Positions 26,498 through 34,936 of a stretch of 64,000 nucleotides of DNA are shown in pieces. Below the pieces are notes generated by a model. The model saw only the letters and a program-made list of their open reading frames with translations. It was not told where the DNA came from and ran no database searches. Position numbers and translations under genes: made by a program. The stretch lies in contig NZ_LODW01000041.1 in assembly GCF_002914525.1 (NCBI RefSeq), positions 62,001 through 126,000 on the forward strand, in the 5' to 3' direction. Position 1 is the stretch's first letter, and each line of letters starts with the position of its first letter. This DNA comes from Rhizobium hidalgonense. GTDB taxonomy: Bacteria > Pseudomonadota > Alphaproteobacteria > Rhizobiales > Rhizobiaceae.

Positions 26498-26860
26498 TTC
26501 ATCACTCTCTGATACATAAACAGTGCGTTAACCATATCGATTTCATCAGATAACTCAACCCTACAGTTGCAAAATTCAACCGACTTTTTTTGGGCCTTAC
26601 GTTACGTCAGCGGCGTGAAATATTGTCGCAATAAGCCGATTGTATGGCCTCGCAGTCACTGAACATGCTGGTGTCCATCGCGCGCCGATGACGTCGCGAC
26701 ATCCGTCTTCAGGTTGTATTTTTACTGAACATTCTGTTCCTTGCGGCATCGTGCCTGATGCGCGACCGGCAGCAGCAGCCATCCACGCCCGCGAAGCTGC
26801 GAGCCTTGCCATCAACGCCGCTTAGGCTTAGCTGTCACGCTTCACGAATCCGGACATTCG
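26498..26860. other. Intergenic region between the XRE regulator and recF
   Basis: The 363 bases contain a near-identical 13-base direct repeat, ACTGAACAT(G/T)CTG, at 26658-26670 and 26725-26737; the second copy extends into a palindrome GAACA-TTC-TGTTC. It could be a regulator binding site. Two short ORFs on opposite strands (26597-26825) overlap each other and look like noise. I see no terminator or RNA structure. Confidence 0.4.
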
Positions 26861-27985
26861 ATGCCGCACAAGGTTTCTCTTTCCCGTTTGAGGCTGACAG
26901 ACTTCCGCAACTATGCGGCGGCGGCCCTTGCCCTAGACGGCCGGCACGCCGTGCTGACGGGCGACAACGGCGCCGGCAAGACCAATCTCATGGAGGCGGT
27001 GTCACTGCTTTCGCCGGGCCGAGGGCTGCGCCGCGCCGCCTATGGCGACATCACCCGCGTCGGTGCAGCCGGCGGTTTTTCGATCTTCGCCGCGCTCGAC
27101 GGCATGGAAGGCGAAGTCGAAATCGGCACCGGTATCGAAACAAGCGAGGAAGCCACCGCCCGCAGGCTGCGGATCAACGGTACCCCGGCCAAAACAGCCG
27201 ACGAACTCACCGACCATCTGCGCCTCCTCTGGCTGACACCGGCGATGGACGGCCTGTTTACCGGCGCCTCCTCCGACCGGCGTCGCTTTCTTGACCGGCT
27301 GGTGCTGTCGCTCGATCCCGCCCATGGGCGCCGCGCCAGCGATTTCGAGCGTGCCATGCGCAGCCGTAACAAATTGCTGGATGAAGGTCGCTTCGACCCC
27401 TCCTGGCTTGCCGGCATCGAGCAACAGATGGCCAGCCTCGGCATCGCCATGGCGCTCGCCCGGCAGGAAATGCTCGGCCTGCTGACCCGGCTGATCGAGG
27501 AAACTCGCGAGAACTCGCCTTTTCCTTCAGCGTCGCTGCAGCTCTCGGGCTTCATGGACGGTCAGTTTTCGCGCCCCTCGGTCGACCTCGAGGACGATTA
27601 TGCGGCGATGCTGGCCGAGAGCCGCTACCGCGACGCGGGTGCCGGGCGTACGCTCGAAGGGCCGCACCGGGCCGATCTGATCGTCCATCACCGGGAAAAG
27701 GCGATGGAGGCGGAGCGCTGCTCCACCGGCGAGCAGAAAGCGCTGCTTGTGGGCCTGGTGCTTGCGCATGCACGCCTCGTCGGCAATCTCACCGGCCATG
27801 CACCGATCCTGCTGCTCGACGAGATCGCGGCGCATCTAGACGAGAACAGACGCGCCGCGCTGTTCGACCTGATCGACGGGCTCGGCGGCCAGGCCTTCAT
27901 GACCGGCACGGATCGCGTGATGTTTTCGGCGCTCGGCGACAGGGCGCAGTTCTTCACGGTGGCCGACGGAAGGGTGTTCGAATGA
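26861..27985 (+). CDS. recF: DNA replication and repair protein RecF
   Basis: SMC-like ATPase that loads RecA at gaps with RecO and RecR (recR lies in this window at 41.9 kb). The 374-residue product has the typical start VSLSRLRLTDFRNYAA, Walker A GDNGAGKTNL at about residues 34-43, the ABC-type signature region STGEQKALL and Walker B LLLDEIAAHLD. RecF usually follows dnaN in gamma-proteobacteria; here it leads a recF-moeB-GNAT run joined by two ATGA overlaps. Confidence 0.97.
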   Translation: MPHKVSLSRLRLTDFRNYAAAALALDGRHAVLTGDNGAGKTNLMEAVSLLSPGRGLRRAAYGDITRVGAAGGFSIFAALDGMEGEVEIGTGIETSEEATARRLRINGTPAKTADELTDHLRLLWLTPAMDGLFTGASSDRRRFLDRLVLSLDPAHGRRASDFERAMRSRNKLLDEGRFDPSWLAGIEQQMASLGIAMALARQEMLGLLTRLIEETRENSPFPSASLQLSGFMDGQFSRPSVDLEDDYAAMLAESRYRDAGAGRTLEGPHRADLIVHHREKAMEAERCSTGEQKALLVGLVLAHARLVGNLTGHAPILLLDEIAAHLDENRRAALFDLIDGLGGQAFMTGTDRVMFSALGDRAQFFTVADGRVFE

Positions 27986-28806
27986 CGGAGGCGGCTTTTC
28001 CCGATGTCGGGCGCCATGATAAGATCGGCGCCATGGAACCGCTCAGCCCCGACGAAATCGCCCGTTATCACCGCCACATCCTGCTTCCCGAGATCGGCGG
28101 CGCCGGCCAGCAGAGGTTGAAGGCCGCCCGGGTGCTGGTGATCGGCGCCGGCGGCCTCGGTGCGCCGATCCTGCAGTATCTCGCCGCAGCCGGTATCGGC
28201 ACGCTCGGTATCGTCGACGACGACCGGGTGTCGCTGTCGAACCTGCAGCGTCAGGTGATCCATGATTCCGGCACGATCGGCGAGTTGAAGACGGAAAGTG
28301 CCGCGTCCGCCATCGCCAGGCTCAATCCGCATGTCCGGCTGATCCGCTTCGAGGAACGCTTTTCCCAGGAGAGCGCCCGCCGGCAACTGTCCGGCTTCGA
28401 TCTCTTGATCGACGGTTCCGACAATTTCGACACGCGTTATACCGCCGCCGATGCGGCGGAGGAAGCGCGCATTCCGCTCGTCACCGGCGCTGTCGGGCGG
28501 TTCGACGGCTCGCTGACGGTTCTCAAACCCTATGAAAGTGCCGCGGACGGGACGCCCAACCCCAGATATCGCGATCTGTTTCCGGAAGCGCCGCCGGCGG
28601 GGCTCATTCCCGCCTGCGCCGAGGCCGGCGTCATCGGCGCGCTCACCGGCGTCATCGGCACAATGATGGCGATGGAGGCGATCAAACTCGTCACCGGCAC
28701 CGGCGAACCGCTGGTCGGACGGCTGCTGCTCTACGACGCACTGAAGGCCCGCTTCGACACGGTCCGCTACAGACGAAGCCGCACAACACAAAGACAGGCC
28801 GGATGA
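27982..28806 (+). CDS. moeB: MoeB/ThiF-type sulfur-carrier adenylyltransferase, lacking zinc cysteines
   Basis: E1-like enzyme that adenylates the C-terminus of a sulfur carrier (MoaD or ThiS) for molybdopterin or thiamine synthesis. The 274-residue product has the Rossmann GAGGLGAP near residues 54-61, the NLQRQVIH segment with its catalytic Arg, DGSDNFDTRY, and the Cys in ACAEAGV. The two CxxC zinc pairs of E. coli MoeB are not present: the first site reads NPRYRDLFP. The start overlaps the recF stop by four bases with AAGGG upstream; an internal ATG at 28033 matches shorter homologues. The gene after it overlaps by four bases too. Confidence 0.93.
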   Translation: MTEAAFPDVGRHDKIGAMEPLSPDEIARYHRHILLPEIGGAGQQRLKAARVLVIGAGGLGAPILQYLAAAGIGTLGIVDDDRVSLSNLQRQVIHDSGTIGELKTESAASAIARLNPHVRLIRFEERFSQESARRQLSGFDLLIDGSDNFDTRYTAADAAEEARIPLVTGAVGRFDGSLTVLKPYESAADGTPNPRYRDLFPEAPPAGLIPACAEAGVIGALTGVIGTMMAMEAIKLVTGTGEPLVGRLLLYDALKARFDTVRYRRSRTTQRQAG

Positions 28807-29291
28807 CGATTATTCCTCTCGATCATAGTTTCACGCGCTGGGACGAACTGCTCGCACTGATCCTCGCCTCCTTCGCTTCGATGAACGGCCGGATCGATCC
28901 GCCCTCCTCGGCGCTCAAGCTGACGGCGGAGTCGCTGGCCGAAAAGGCCAGGGCGGAGATCGGCCATGTCGCCCTCGACGGCGAAAGGTTGATCGGCTGC
29001 CTCTTCCTGCGGCCGGAGGCCGATTGTCTCTATGTCGGCAAGCTTGCCGTTCTGCCGGAGCTGCAGGGCAAGGGCCTCGGCAAACGGCTGCTGGCGATTG
29101 CCGAACAGACGGCAGCAAGGCTCGGACTTCCGGTTTTGCGGCTGGAAACACGCATCGAGCTCACCGACAATCACGCCGTCTTCGCCGCATGGGGTTTTTC
29201 GATAACCGCCGAAAAGGCGCATCCCGGCTTTTCCAGGACGACCTTCGTCGAGATGCGCAAGGCCCTTCCGCCTCAGATCCCGGTCGTCTGA
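28803..29291 (+). CDS. GNAT-family N-acetyltransferase
   Basis: A 162-residue acetyltransferase with the GNAT acetyl-CoA motif VLPELQGKGLGKRLL near residues 82-96 and a C-terminal NHAVFAAWGF motif B region. It is translationally coupled (ATGA) to the moeB stop. The substrate is not readable; homologues act on small amines, amino acids or proteins. It lies tail-to-tail with the hydroxyacid dehydrogenase gene 12 bases away. Confidence 0.9.
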   Translation: MTIIPLDHSFTRWDELLALILASFASMNGRIDPPSSALKLTAESLAEKARAEIGHVALDGERLIGCLFLRPEADCLYVGKLAVLPELQGKGLGKRLLAIAEQTAARLGLPVLRLETRIELTDNHAVFAAWGFSITAEKAHPGFSRTTFVEMRKALPPQIPVV

Positions 29292-29303
29292 ACCAGCCCG
29301 GCT

Positions 29304-30305
29304 TCAGCGCCCCGGCAGCACCCGGTTCGGCGGCCTGTGGCCGTCGATGAAGGCGCGAATATTGATGATGACCTTGTCACCCATGTCGATGCGGCCTTCG
29401 ATCGTCGCCGAACTCATATGCGGCAGCAGAACGACCTTACCATCATTGGCGAGCTTGACGAGCTTCGGGTTGACGGCAGGCTCGTTTTCGAAGACGTCGA
29501 GGCCGGCGCCGGCGATCCGGCCCTCCCTCAGAGCCTTGATCAGCGCAGCTTCATCGACCACGTCGCCGCGCGCGGTGTTGACGAGATAGGCGGTCGGCTG
29601 CAGCAGCGCCAGCCGGCGTGCCGAGATCAGGTGGAAGGTCGCCGGCGTCGACGGGCAATTGACTGAAACGATGTCGACGCGGGCGAGCATCTGGTCGAGG
29701 CTTTCCCAATAGGTCGCTTCCAGTTCGTCTTCGACAGCGGGATTGACGCGCTTGCGGTTGTGGTAGTGGATAGACAGGCCGAAAGCCTTGGCGCGGCGGG
29801 CGACCGCCGTGCCGATGCGGCCCATGCCGACGATACCGATGCGCTTGCCGTGTATGCGCCGGCCGAGCATCCAGGTCGGAGACCAGCCGGCCCATTCGCC
29901 GGGATTGTCGGTCAGCACGCGGGCACCCTCGCCGAGCCGTCTCGGAACCGCGAGAATGAGCGCCATCGTCATATCGGCCGTATCCTCGGTCAGGACGTTC
30001 GGCGTATTGGTGACGGTGATGCCCCTGCGCGCCGCCGCCTCGACATCGATATGGTCGGTGCCGTTGGAGAAGCTGGCGATCAGCTTCATCTGCGGCCCGG
30101 CCTGATCGATCAGCGCCGCGTCGATTCGATCGGTGACGGTCGGGACCAGCACGTCGGCGGTCCTGACCGCGGCGACAAGCTCGGGAACGGAACGCGGCGC
30201 GTCGTCGATGTTGAGCTCGGCGTCGAACAGCTCGCGCATGCGAGTTTCGACGGCATCGGGCAGCTTGCGGGTGATATAGACCTTCGGTTTTTTCTTCGCT
30301 GTCAT
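29304..30305 (-). CDS. D-isomer-specific 2-hydroxyacid dehydrogenase (glyoxylate/hydroxypyruvate reductase type)
   Basis: NAD(P)H-dependent oxidoreductase of 333 residues that reduces 2-oxoacids such as glyoxylate or hydroxypyruvate. The Rossmann motif GIVGMGRIG is near residues 156-164. Catalytic elements are visible: the conserved Arg follows NTARGDVVDE, Glu lies in LDVFENEPAVNP, and His in LLPHMSSAT. The substrate-binding loop reads SFSNGTDHID, the form found in glyoxylate/glycerate reductases (gyaR-like). No signal peptide is present. The substrate preference is inference. Confidence 0.93.
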   Translation of the reverse strand: MTAKKKPKVYITRKLPDAVETRMRELFDAELNIDDAPRSVPELVAAVRTADVLVPTVTDRIDAALIDQAGPQMKLIASFSNGTDHIDVEAAARRGITVTNTPNVLTEDTADMTMALILAVPRRLGEGARVLTDNPGEWAGWSPTWMLGRRIHGKRIGIVGMGRIGTAVARRAKAFGLSIHYHNRKRVNPAVEDELEATYWESLDQMLARVDIVSVNCPSTPATFHLISARRLALLQPTAYLVNTARGDVVDEAALIKALREGRIAGAGLDVFENEPAVNPKLVKLANDGKVVLLPHMSSATIEGRIDMGDKVIINIRAFIDGHRPPNRVLPGR

Positions 30306-30489
30306 GGCTGGCTGTGGTGCCTTGTTCAGAGGTCTTTAACCAAGAGGGGTGATAATTTTCCCATCCGGGCATTTTCTACCAGACCCGCACGCGAAGACAA
30401 ACAAAACTCGCGCTGCAGGTGGGGAATGTCAGAGCCCGGACCGCGAACAGGCCGGGCCTGCCCGCGAATTCGAGCAAACGGAAACTTCC

Positions 30490-31029
30490 ATGCGCAGCAA
30501 AGTCCTGAAGTCCTGCCTTGCCCTTGCCATCGCTCTGGCCGCATCCCTGGGAACCGTCGAATTTGCCCATGCGCAGGCTGCCAAGGGACCAAGCGGACTG
30601 CCATTGCCGCGTTTTGTCACGCTGAAATCCAAGCGCGTCAACCTGCGCATCGGCCCGGGAACGGATTATGCGGTGTCATGGATGTATCTGAAATCCGGCC
30701 TGCCGGTGGAGATCATCCAGGAATATGACAACTGGCGCCGCATCCGCGATGCCGACGGCACCGAAGGCTGGGTCAACCAGTCGCTGCTCTCAGGCCAGCG
30801 CGCGGCGATCGCCGCTCCGTGGATGAAGACGAAGGCCAAGGGCGTCTTCGTCAATCTGCGCCGCGAGGCGCAGCCCTCCGCGTCGGTCGTTGCCAAGCTG
30901 GAACCCGGCGTGATGCTGACGATCGGCGAATGCAACGGCGACTGGTGCCGCGCCGAAACCGACGGCGCCGCCGGTTGGGTGGCGCAGTCGGAGATCTGGG
31001 GCGCCTATCCCGGCGAAGCCTTCAAATAA
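30490..31029 (+). CDS. Secreted protein with two bacterial SH3 domains
   Basis: A 179-residue exported protein. The signal peptide MRSKVLKSCLALAIALAAS with cleavage near AHAQA leads into two SH3b domains: about residues 42-100 (SKRVNLRIGPGTDY and GWVNQSLL) and 112-170 (GVFVNLRREAQPS and GWVAQSEIWG). Bacterial SH3 pairs often bind peptidoglycan or regulate wall enzymes. The frame is open from 30349, but ATG at 30490 is the one that gives a signal peptide. Its last eight bases overlap the end of the convergent kinase gene. Confidence 0.9.
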   Translation: MRSKVLKSCLALAIALAASLGTVEFAHAQAAKGPSGLPLPRFVTLKSKRVNLRIGPGTDYAVSWMYLKSGLPVEIIQEYDNWRRIRDADGTEGWVNQSLLSGQRAAIAAPWMKTKAKGVFVNLRREAQPSASVVAKLEPGVMLTIGECNGDWCRAETDGAAGWVAQSEIWGAYPGEAFK

Positions 31030-32014
31030 GCCCAGCCTGTTTGGCGGCCTCGGAAAGCGAGGTCATCGGACGCGGGCCGATCTGCTGGATAACGATGCCG
31101 GCAGCCAGGCAGCCCAGCTTGCCGCAATCCTCCAGAGAGCGTCCCTGCGTATAGCCGTAGAGGAAGCCGGAGGCGAAGAGATCGCCGGCGCCCGTCGTGT
31201 CGACGACTTCCCTGATCCTGATCGCATCGACGTAATAACGCTCACGGCCCTTCAGGATGACGGCGCCATCCTCGCTCATGGTCACGGCGGCGATCTTGCA
31301 ATCGGCGGCGATCCTGTTCAGCGCCTCTTCGAAATCGTCGGTTTCGTAGAGCGACAGCGCTTCCTGGCGATTGGCGAACACGATATCGACCTTGCCGGAG
31401 CGCATCAGATCGAGGAACTCGCCGCGATAGCGGCCGACGCAGAAGCTGTCGGACAGCGTCATCGACATTTCGCGGCCGTTTTCATGGGCGATGCGGGCGC
31501 AATCGAGGATGGCTTCCTTGGCGCGCGGCGGATCCCAGAGATAACCCTCGAAATAGGTGACCTTGGCGTCGGCTACGACGTCGGGTTCGACGTCTTCAGG
31601 GCCGAGCTCGACGCAGGCGCCGAGATAGGTGTTCATCGAACGCTCGCCGTCCTCGGTGACGAAAATCATCGAGCGCGCCGTCGGCGGGAAGGTGCCCTTG
31701 GGCTTTGTCTGGTAGTGCACACCCTGGGCGCGGATGTCGTGGGTGAAGATGTCGCCCAGCTGATCGGTGGCGACGTTGCCGAAATAGGCGGCCTTGCCGC
31801 CGAGGCTGGCAACGCCGGCCGCCGTGTTGCCGGCGCTGCCGCCGGAGGCTTCGAGCGCCGGCCCCATGCGCGAATACAAGAGTTCGGCACGCTCGGCATC
31901 GATGAGGTTCATCGCCGCCTTGGTGATCTTGTTATCAATGAGGAACTGGTCGTCGCAACGGGCAATGATGTCCACGATTGCGTTGCCGACTGTCAGAACG
32001 TCGAATCTTGTCAT
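31022..32014 (-). CDS. PfkB-family carbohydrate/nucleoside kinase, adenosine kinase type
   Basis: Ribokinase-fold kinase of 330 residues that probably phosphorylates adenosine to AMP. Family signature 1 is GGSAGNTAAGVASLGG near residues 58-73, with the anion-hole and catalytic base in DTTGAGDLFASGFLYG near 268-283. N-terminal VLTVGNAIVDIIA and the lid segment (MNLIDAERAELLY) match the adenosine kinase branch better than ribokinases. The C-terminus overlaps the convergent SH3 gene by eight bases. Confidence 0.92.
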   Translation of the reverse strand: MTRFDVLTVGNAIVDIIARCDDQFLIDNKITKAAMNLIDAERAELLYSRMGPALEASGGSAGNTAAGVASLGGKAAYFGNVATDQLGDIFTHDIRAQGVHYQTKPKGTFPPTARSMIFVTEDGERSMNTYLGACVELGPEDVEPDVVADAKVTYFEGYLWDPPRAKEAILDCARIAHENGREMSMTLSDSFCVGRYRGEFLDLMRSGKVDIVFANRQEALSLYETDDFEEALNRIAADCKIAAVTMSEDGAVILKGRERYYVDAIRIREVVDTTGAGDLFASGFLYGYTQGRSLEDCGKLGCLAAGIVIQQIGPRPMTSLSEAAKQAGLI

Positions 32015-32179
32015 GAAAAGGGGAGTCCCGGATTAGTGATAGCCGGGGTTCGGTCTTAGCGAAATTTCCGCGGTTTGGAAGGATAAATGGTGGATGGCAC
32101 CTCTATTTCTTCGCAAAACTGCCGTCTCTTCGTCATGCCCCTGTCATTTTCGAAATCTAGAAATAGTCGCAAGAAGACC

Positions 32180-32327
32180 GGCATGAGCAGCTTTCAGTTG
32201 CAGCCGGGCGTACGAGGGATGATCCCCTCGATCTTGACGGCGCGATGCTGACCACGGATGAACTGGCAGCTTCGCGATTGCTCCGGCAAGGCCGGAGCGG
32301 AAAAGCGGGCGATGCCCGCTTTTTTTG
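32180..32327 (+). ncRNA. Candidate small RNA or attenuator upstream of the AEC transporter
   Basis: Hairpins: CGAGGG/CCCTCG (32213-32230); a long imperfect stem GCGATGCTGACCA with TGGCAGCTTCGC (32242-32275); a perfect CTCCGGC-AAG-GCCGGAG (32281-32297); and the terminator AAAAGCGGGC-GAT-GCCCGCTTTT (32301-32323) followed by more T. No plus-strand gene lies upstream, because the neighbour at 32014 runs away. The 5' end is not placed: a good -35 CTTGAC at 32232-32237 lacks a matching -10. I do not recognise the family. A metabolite- or translation-sensing leader of the AEC gene is equally possible. Confidence 0.5.
32301..32326 (+). terminator. Strong intrinsic terminator before the AEC gene
   Basis: GCGGGC (32305-32310), loop GAT, GCCCGC (32314-32319), extended by AAAA/TTTT and a run of seven T. 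It is a textbook plus-strand terminator with no ORF to end. Confidence 0.88.
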
Positions 32328-32430
32328 TTTCTCGGATACCACGGCTGCCGGATCAGGCTGGTTTGCCTTTTCAATCCAGACGGTTTGCTGTTAGAGGTCG
32401 GATACTCCCCCGCGCAGAGCAGCCCTCCTC

Positions 32431-33378
32431 ATGTCAGCCATCATTCTCGACGTTCTTCCCATCTTCATCCTGATCCTCATCGGCTGGGTGATCGTCCGCA
32501 GCGGCTTGATGGCATCGAATGTCGGCGAAGCGCTCAGCGAATTCGTCTTCAAGATCGCCGTGCCGCTGCTGCTCTTCCGCACCATCGCCGAGGCGGATTT
32601 TCACGGCGCCTCGCCCTTCCGACTGTGGATCGTCTATTTCTCAGGCGTTGCCATTACCTGGGCGACCGGCCATATCGCCGCGACACGCCTCTTCGGCCGC
32701 GACGAGCGGATCGGCGTGCTGGCCGGCGTTTCCTCGGCTTTCGCCAATAATATCTTCATCGGCCTGCCGCTCGTCGAGCGCACCGTCGGCGACGAGGGGC
32801 TGGTGGCGCTGTCGATCCTGCTTGCCGTGCATCTGCCTGTCATGATGGTCGCCGGCACGGTGCTGATGGAGCATGCCGAGCGCAAGATCGCCGGCAAAAG
32901 CGATCGCAGCATGGTGCTCGTGCTTCGCCAGATCGCCGTCAATCTCGTGCGCAATCCGCTGGTGATCGGGCTTGCGGCCGGTATGGCCATGCACCTTTCC
33001 GGCCTCACCATGCCGGTAACCCTGGCAACCGTCGTCAAGCAGATCGCCGGCATTGCCGGCCCGGCGGCGCTGATCTCGCTCGGAATGGCACTGGAGAAAT
33101 ACGGCATCTCAGGCAATCTCGGCATCGCCAGCGTCACCTCGAGCCTGAAGCTGCTATTGCTGCCCGGCTGCGTATGGGCGGCGAGCCATCTCCTCGGCCT
33201 CAGTCCGGAATGGACGGCGGCAATCGTGCTGACGTCCTCGGTCCCCACGGGCGTCAACGCCTGGCTGATCGCCAACCGATTCGGCGTCGGCCATAGCATT
33301 GCCGCCTCGACGATCACCGTGACGACGGCGCTCGGCGCCATCACGGTCTCGCTCTGGGCCTATTTCCTGGGTGCCTGA
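32431..33378 (+). CDS. AEC-family transporter (auxin efflux carrier type)
   Basis: Inner-membrane transporter of 315 residues with about ten hydrophobic helices, starting with IFILILIGWVIVRSG. Family features are the IAVPLLLFRTIAEAD segment after helix 2 and the GVNAWLIANRFG segment in the second half. Bacterial AEC proteins export or import dicarboxylates such as malate or malonate, or amino acids; auxin transport is not implied. Its substrate cannot be read. A hairpin-terminator candidate lies just upstream, and the gene ends at a bidirectional terminator shared with cycM. Confidence 0.9.
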   Translation: MSAIILDVLPIFILILIGWVIVRSGLMASNVGEALSEFVFKIAVPLLLFRTIAEADFHGASPFRLWIVYFSGVAITWATGHIAATRLFGRDERIGVLAGVSSAFANNIFIGLPLVERTVGDEGLVALSILLAVHLPVMMVAGTVLMEHAERKIAGKSDRSMVLVLRQIAVNLVRNPLVIGLAAGMAMHLSGLTMPVTLATVVKQIAGIAGPAALISLGMALEKYGISGNLGIASVTSSLKLLLLPGCVWAASHLLGLSPEWTAAIVLTSSVPTGVNAWLIANRFGVGHSIAASTITVTTALGAITVSLWAYFLGA

Positions 33379-33396
33379 ACAGACTCCGCATAGCAA

Positions 33397-33425
33397 AAAG
33401 CCCGGCTTCGCGGGCCGGGCTTTCA
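33397..33425. terminator. Bidirectional terminator between the AEC gene and cycM
   Basis: AAAGCCCGGC(C) pairs with GGCCGGGCTTT around a TTCGCG loop, with A-runs to the left and T to the right, between two convergent genes. It can serve both. Confidence 0.85.
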
Positions 33426-33449
33426 TGAGATGCGATTATTCCGTCCGCG

Positions 33450-34016
33450 TTACTGCGTCGCCGTCTTCGGATCCGGCAGCGGCACCGGCGAATCAGACAG
33501 TGTGTGCAGGTAGAGGATGACGTTGGCGCGGTCCTGATCCTTCGCCAGACCGGCGAAGCCCATGGCGGTGCCGGGAACGTCCTTCTTCGGCGCCAGCAGG
33601 AACTTGTTCAGAAATTCGAAGGTCCACTTCTCGCTGCTGCCCTTGGAGAAATCCTTCATGGCAGCGGAATAGGCAAAGCCCTCATGCGAGGCGATCGGGC
33701 GATCTACGACACCAAAGAGGTTGGGACCGACCTTGTTCGGTCCCCCTTTGGTGCCGTCATGACAGGCCTGACACTTCTTGAAGACCGTTTCACCGGCCTT
33801 GGCATCGGCAGAAGCGAGCAATTGCGCGATCGGAACGGCAGCAGCGGCAGGCGCAGCTTCGCCACCAGCGGCGGGCGCCTCTTCGGCAACGATCGCGAAA
33901 CCTTCCTTTTCCGGTGCTTCGGAATGGAAGATCCCCTCGGACGCGATGGAGACCGACATCAGAACGAAAATCGTCCCGAGCAGTGCCCCCACGGCCGTAT
34001 TGACGTATGAATTCAT
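33450..34016 (-). CDS. cycM: Membrane-anchored c-type cytochrome CycM
   Basis: A 188-residue electron carrier of the aerobic chain. The N-terminus [26 protein letters not shown] is an uncleaved membrane anchor, followed by an Ala/Pro/Glu-rich linker (about 35-65). The heme site CQACH is at about residues 82-86, and the Met axial ligand probably in GTAMGFAG. In rhizobia CycM links the bc1 complex to cytochrome aa3 oxidase. The frame extends to 34388, but CAT at 34014-34016 has GGGAG upstream. It is divergent from kdsB. Confidence 0.94.
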   Translation of the reverse strand: MNSYVNTAVGALLGTIFVLMSVSIASEGIFHSEAPEKEGFAIVAEEAPAAGGEAAPAAAAVPIAQLLASADAKAGETVFKKCQACHDGTKGGPNKVGPNLFGVVDRPIASHEGFAYSAAMKDFSKGSSEKWTFEFLNKFLLAPKKDVPGTAMGFAGLAKDQDRANVILYLHTLSDSPVPLPDPKTATQ

Positions 34017-34170
34017 CTGCAATGCTCCCCTTGCAGCCGGCAGACCATAAACCGGACCATCTTGAAATCGCGCGGAACCTATGTCTTTTGGCTGATCGTT
34101 GCAACTGTCTAAATGGTCTTGAGCGTGAGACTTTTTGACACTTTTCAGCCCGGAATAGAAGGCCCGACCC

Positions 34171-34926
34171 ATGAGTGATTCAAATTTAGACGGCGTGCTC
34201 GTATTGATCCCGGCGCGGATGGCCTCCACCCGGCTGCCGGGCAAGCCGCTCGCCGATATTTGCGGGCTGCCGATGATCGTCCAGGTGGCGTTGCGCGCCA
34301 AAGAGGCAGCCATCGGCCGCGTCGTCGTCGCCGTCGACGACGACCGGGTGTTCGATGCGGTTTCTGCCGCCGGCTTTGAAGTCGTCATGACCAGCAGCGA
34401 TCATCAATCGGGTTCCGATCGGATCTTCGAAGCGCTGACCAAGGTCGATCCGGACGGGAAGGCGAAATTCATCGTCAACGTCCAGGGCGATCTGCCAACG
34501 ATCGATCCGGAAACCGTGCGCGCGGCTTTGCGCCCTCTGGAGAACGAGGCGGTCGATATCGGCACGCTGACAACCGAAATCGACAATGAGGCAGACAAAA
34601 CAGCGCCGCACATCGTCAAGGTCGTCGGTTCGCCCGTTTCCGACACCCGACTGCGCGGGCTCTATTTCACCCGTGCCACCGCGCCTTACGGCAAGGGTCC
34701 GCTCTATCATCATATCGGCCTTTACGCCTATCGGCGCGCCGCGCTCGAACGGTTCGTCTCGCTCGGGCCATCGACGCTCGAAAGGCGCGAATCGCTGGAG
34801 CAGCTGAGGGCACTGGAGGCCGGCATGCGCATCGACGCTGAGATCGTTGACACGGTTCCGCTCGGTGTCGATACTCCCGCCGATCTCGAAATAGCGCGGC
34901 GCATCCTCTCCGCAAAGTCGAACTGA
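34171..34926 (+). CDS. kdsB: 3-deoxy-manno-octulosonate cytidylyltransferase KdsB
   Basis: Activates Kdo as CMP-Kdo for lipid A/LPS inner-core synthesis. The 251-residue protein has the family N-terminal motif [15 protein letters not shown] near residues 12-26, then [27 protein letters not shown] with the metal-binding Asp, and the dimer region [10 protein letters not shown]. Cytosolic. pheA follows after 10 bases in the same direction, so they are probably co-transcribed. In rhizobia cycM-kdsB-pheA is a conserved cluster. Confidence 0.96.
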   Translation: MSDSNLDGVLVLIPARMASTRLPGKPLADICGLPMIVQVALRAKEAAIGRVVVAVDDDRVFDAVSAAGFEVVMTSSDHQSGSDRIFEALTKVDPDGKAKFIVNVQGDLPTIDPETVRAALRPLENEAVDIGTLTTEIDNEADKTAPHIVKVVGSPVSDTRLRGLYFTRATAPYGKGPLYHHIGLYAYRRAALERFVSLGPSTLERRESLEQLRALEAGMRIDAEIVDTVPLGVDTPADLEIARRILSAKSN

Positions 34927-34936
34927 CGGAACCATC

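Larger units (their letters stand above)
32015..32430. other. Intergenic region kinase/AEC, with sRNA candidate
   Basis: The 416 bases separate two divergent genes. The right half folds into four consecutive hairpins ending in a strong plus-strand terminator (32301-32326). That could be an independent sRNA or a leader/attenuator of the AEC gene starting 104 bases further on. The left part (32015-32170) shows nothing I can name. Confidence 0.55.

Noticed and set aside
26597..26825. Two short overlapping ORFs between the XRE regulator and recF
   Set aside because: They lie on opposite strands over the same bases and have neither ribosome sites nor family resemblance.
32180..32327. 6S RNA
   Set aside because: The ends do not pair into the long rod with a central bubble that 6S needs, and it finishes in an intrinsic terminator.
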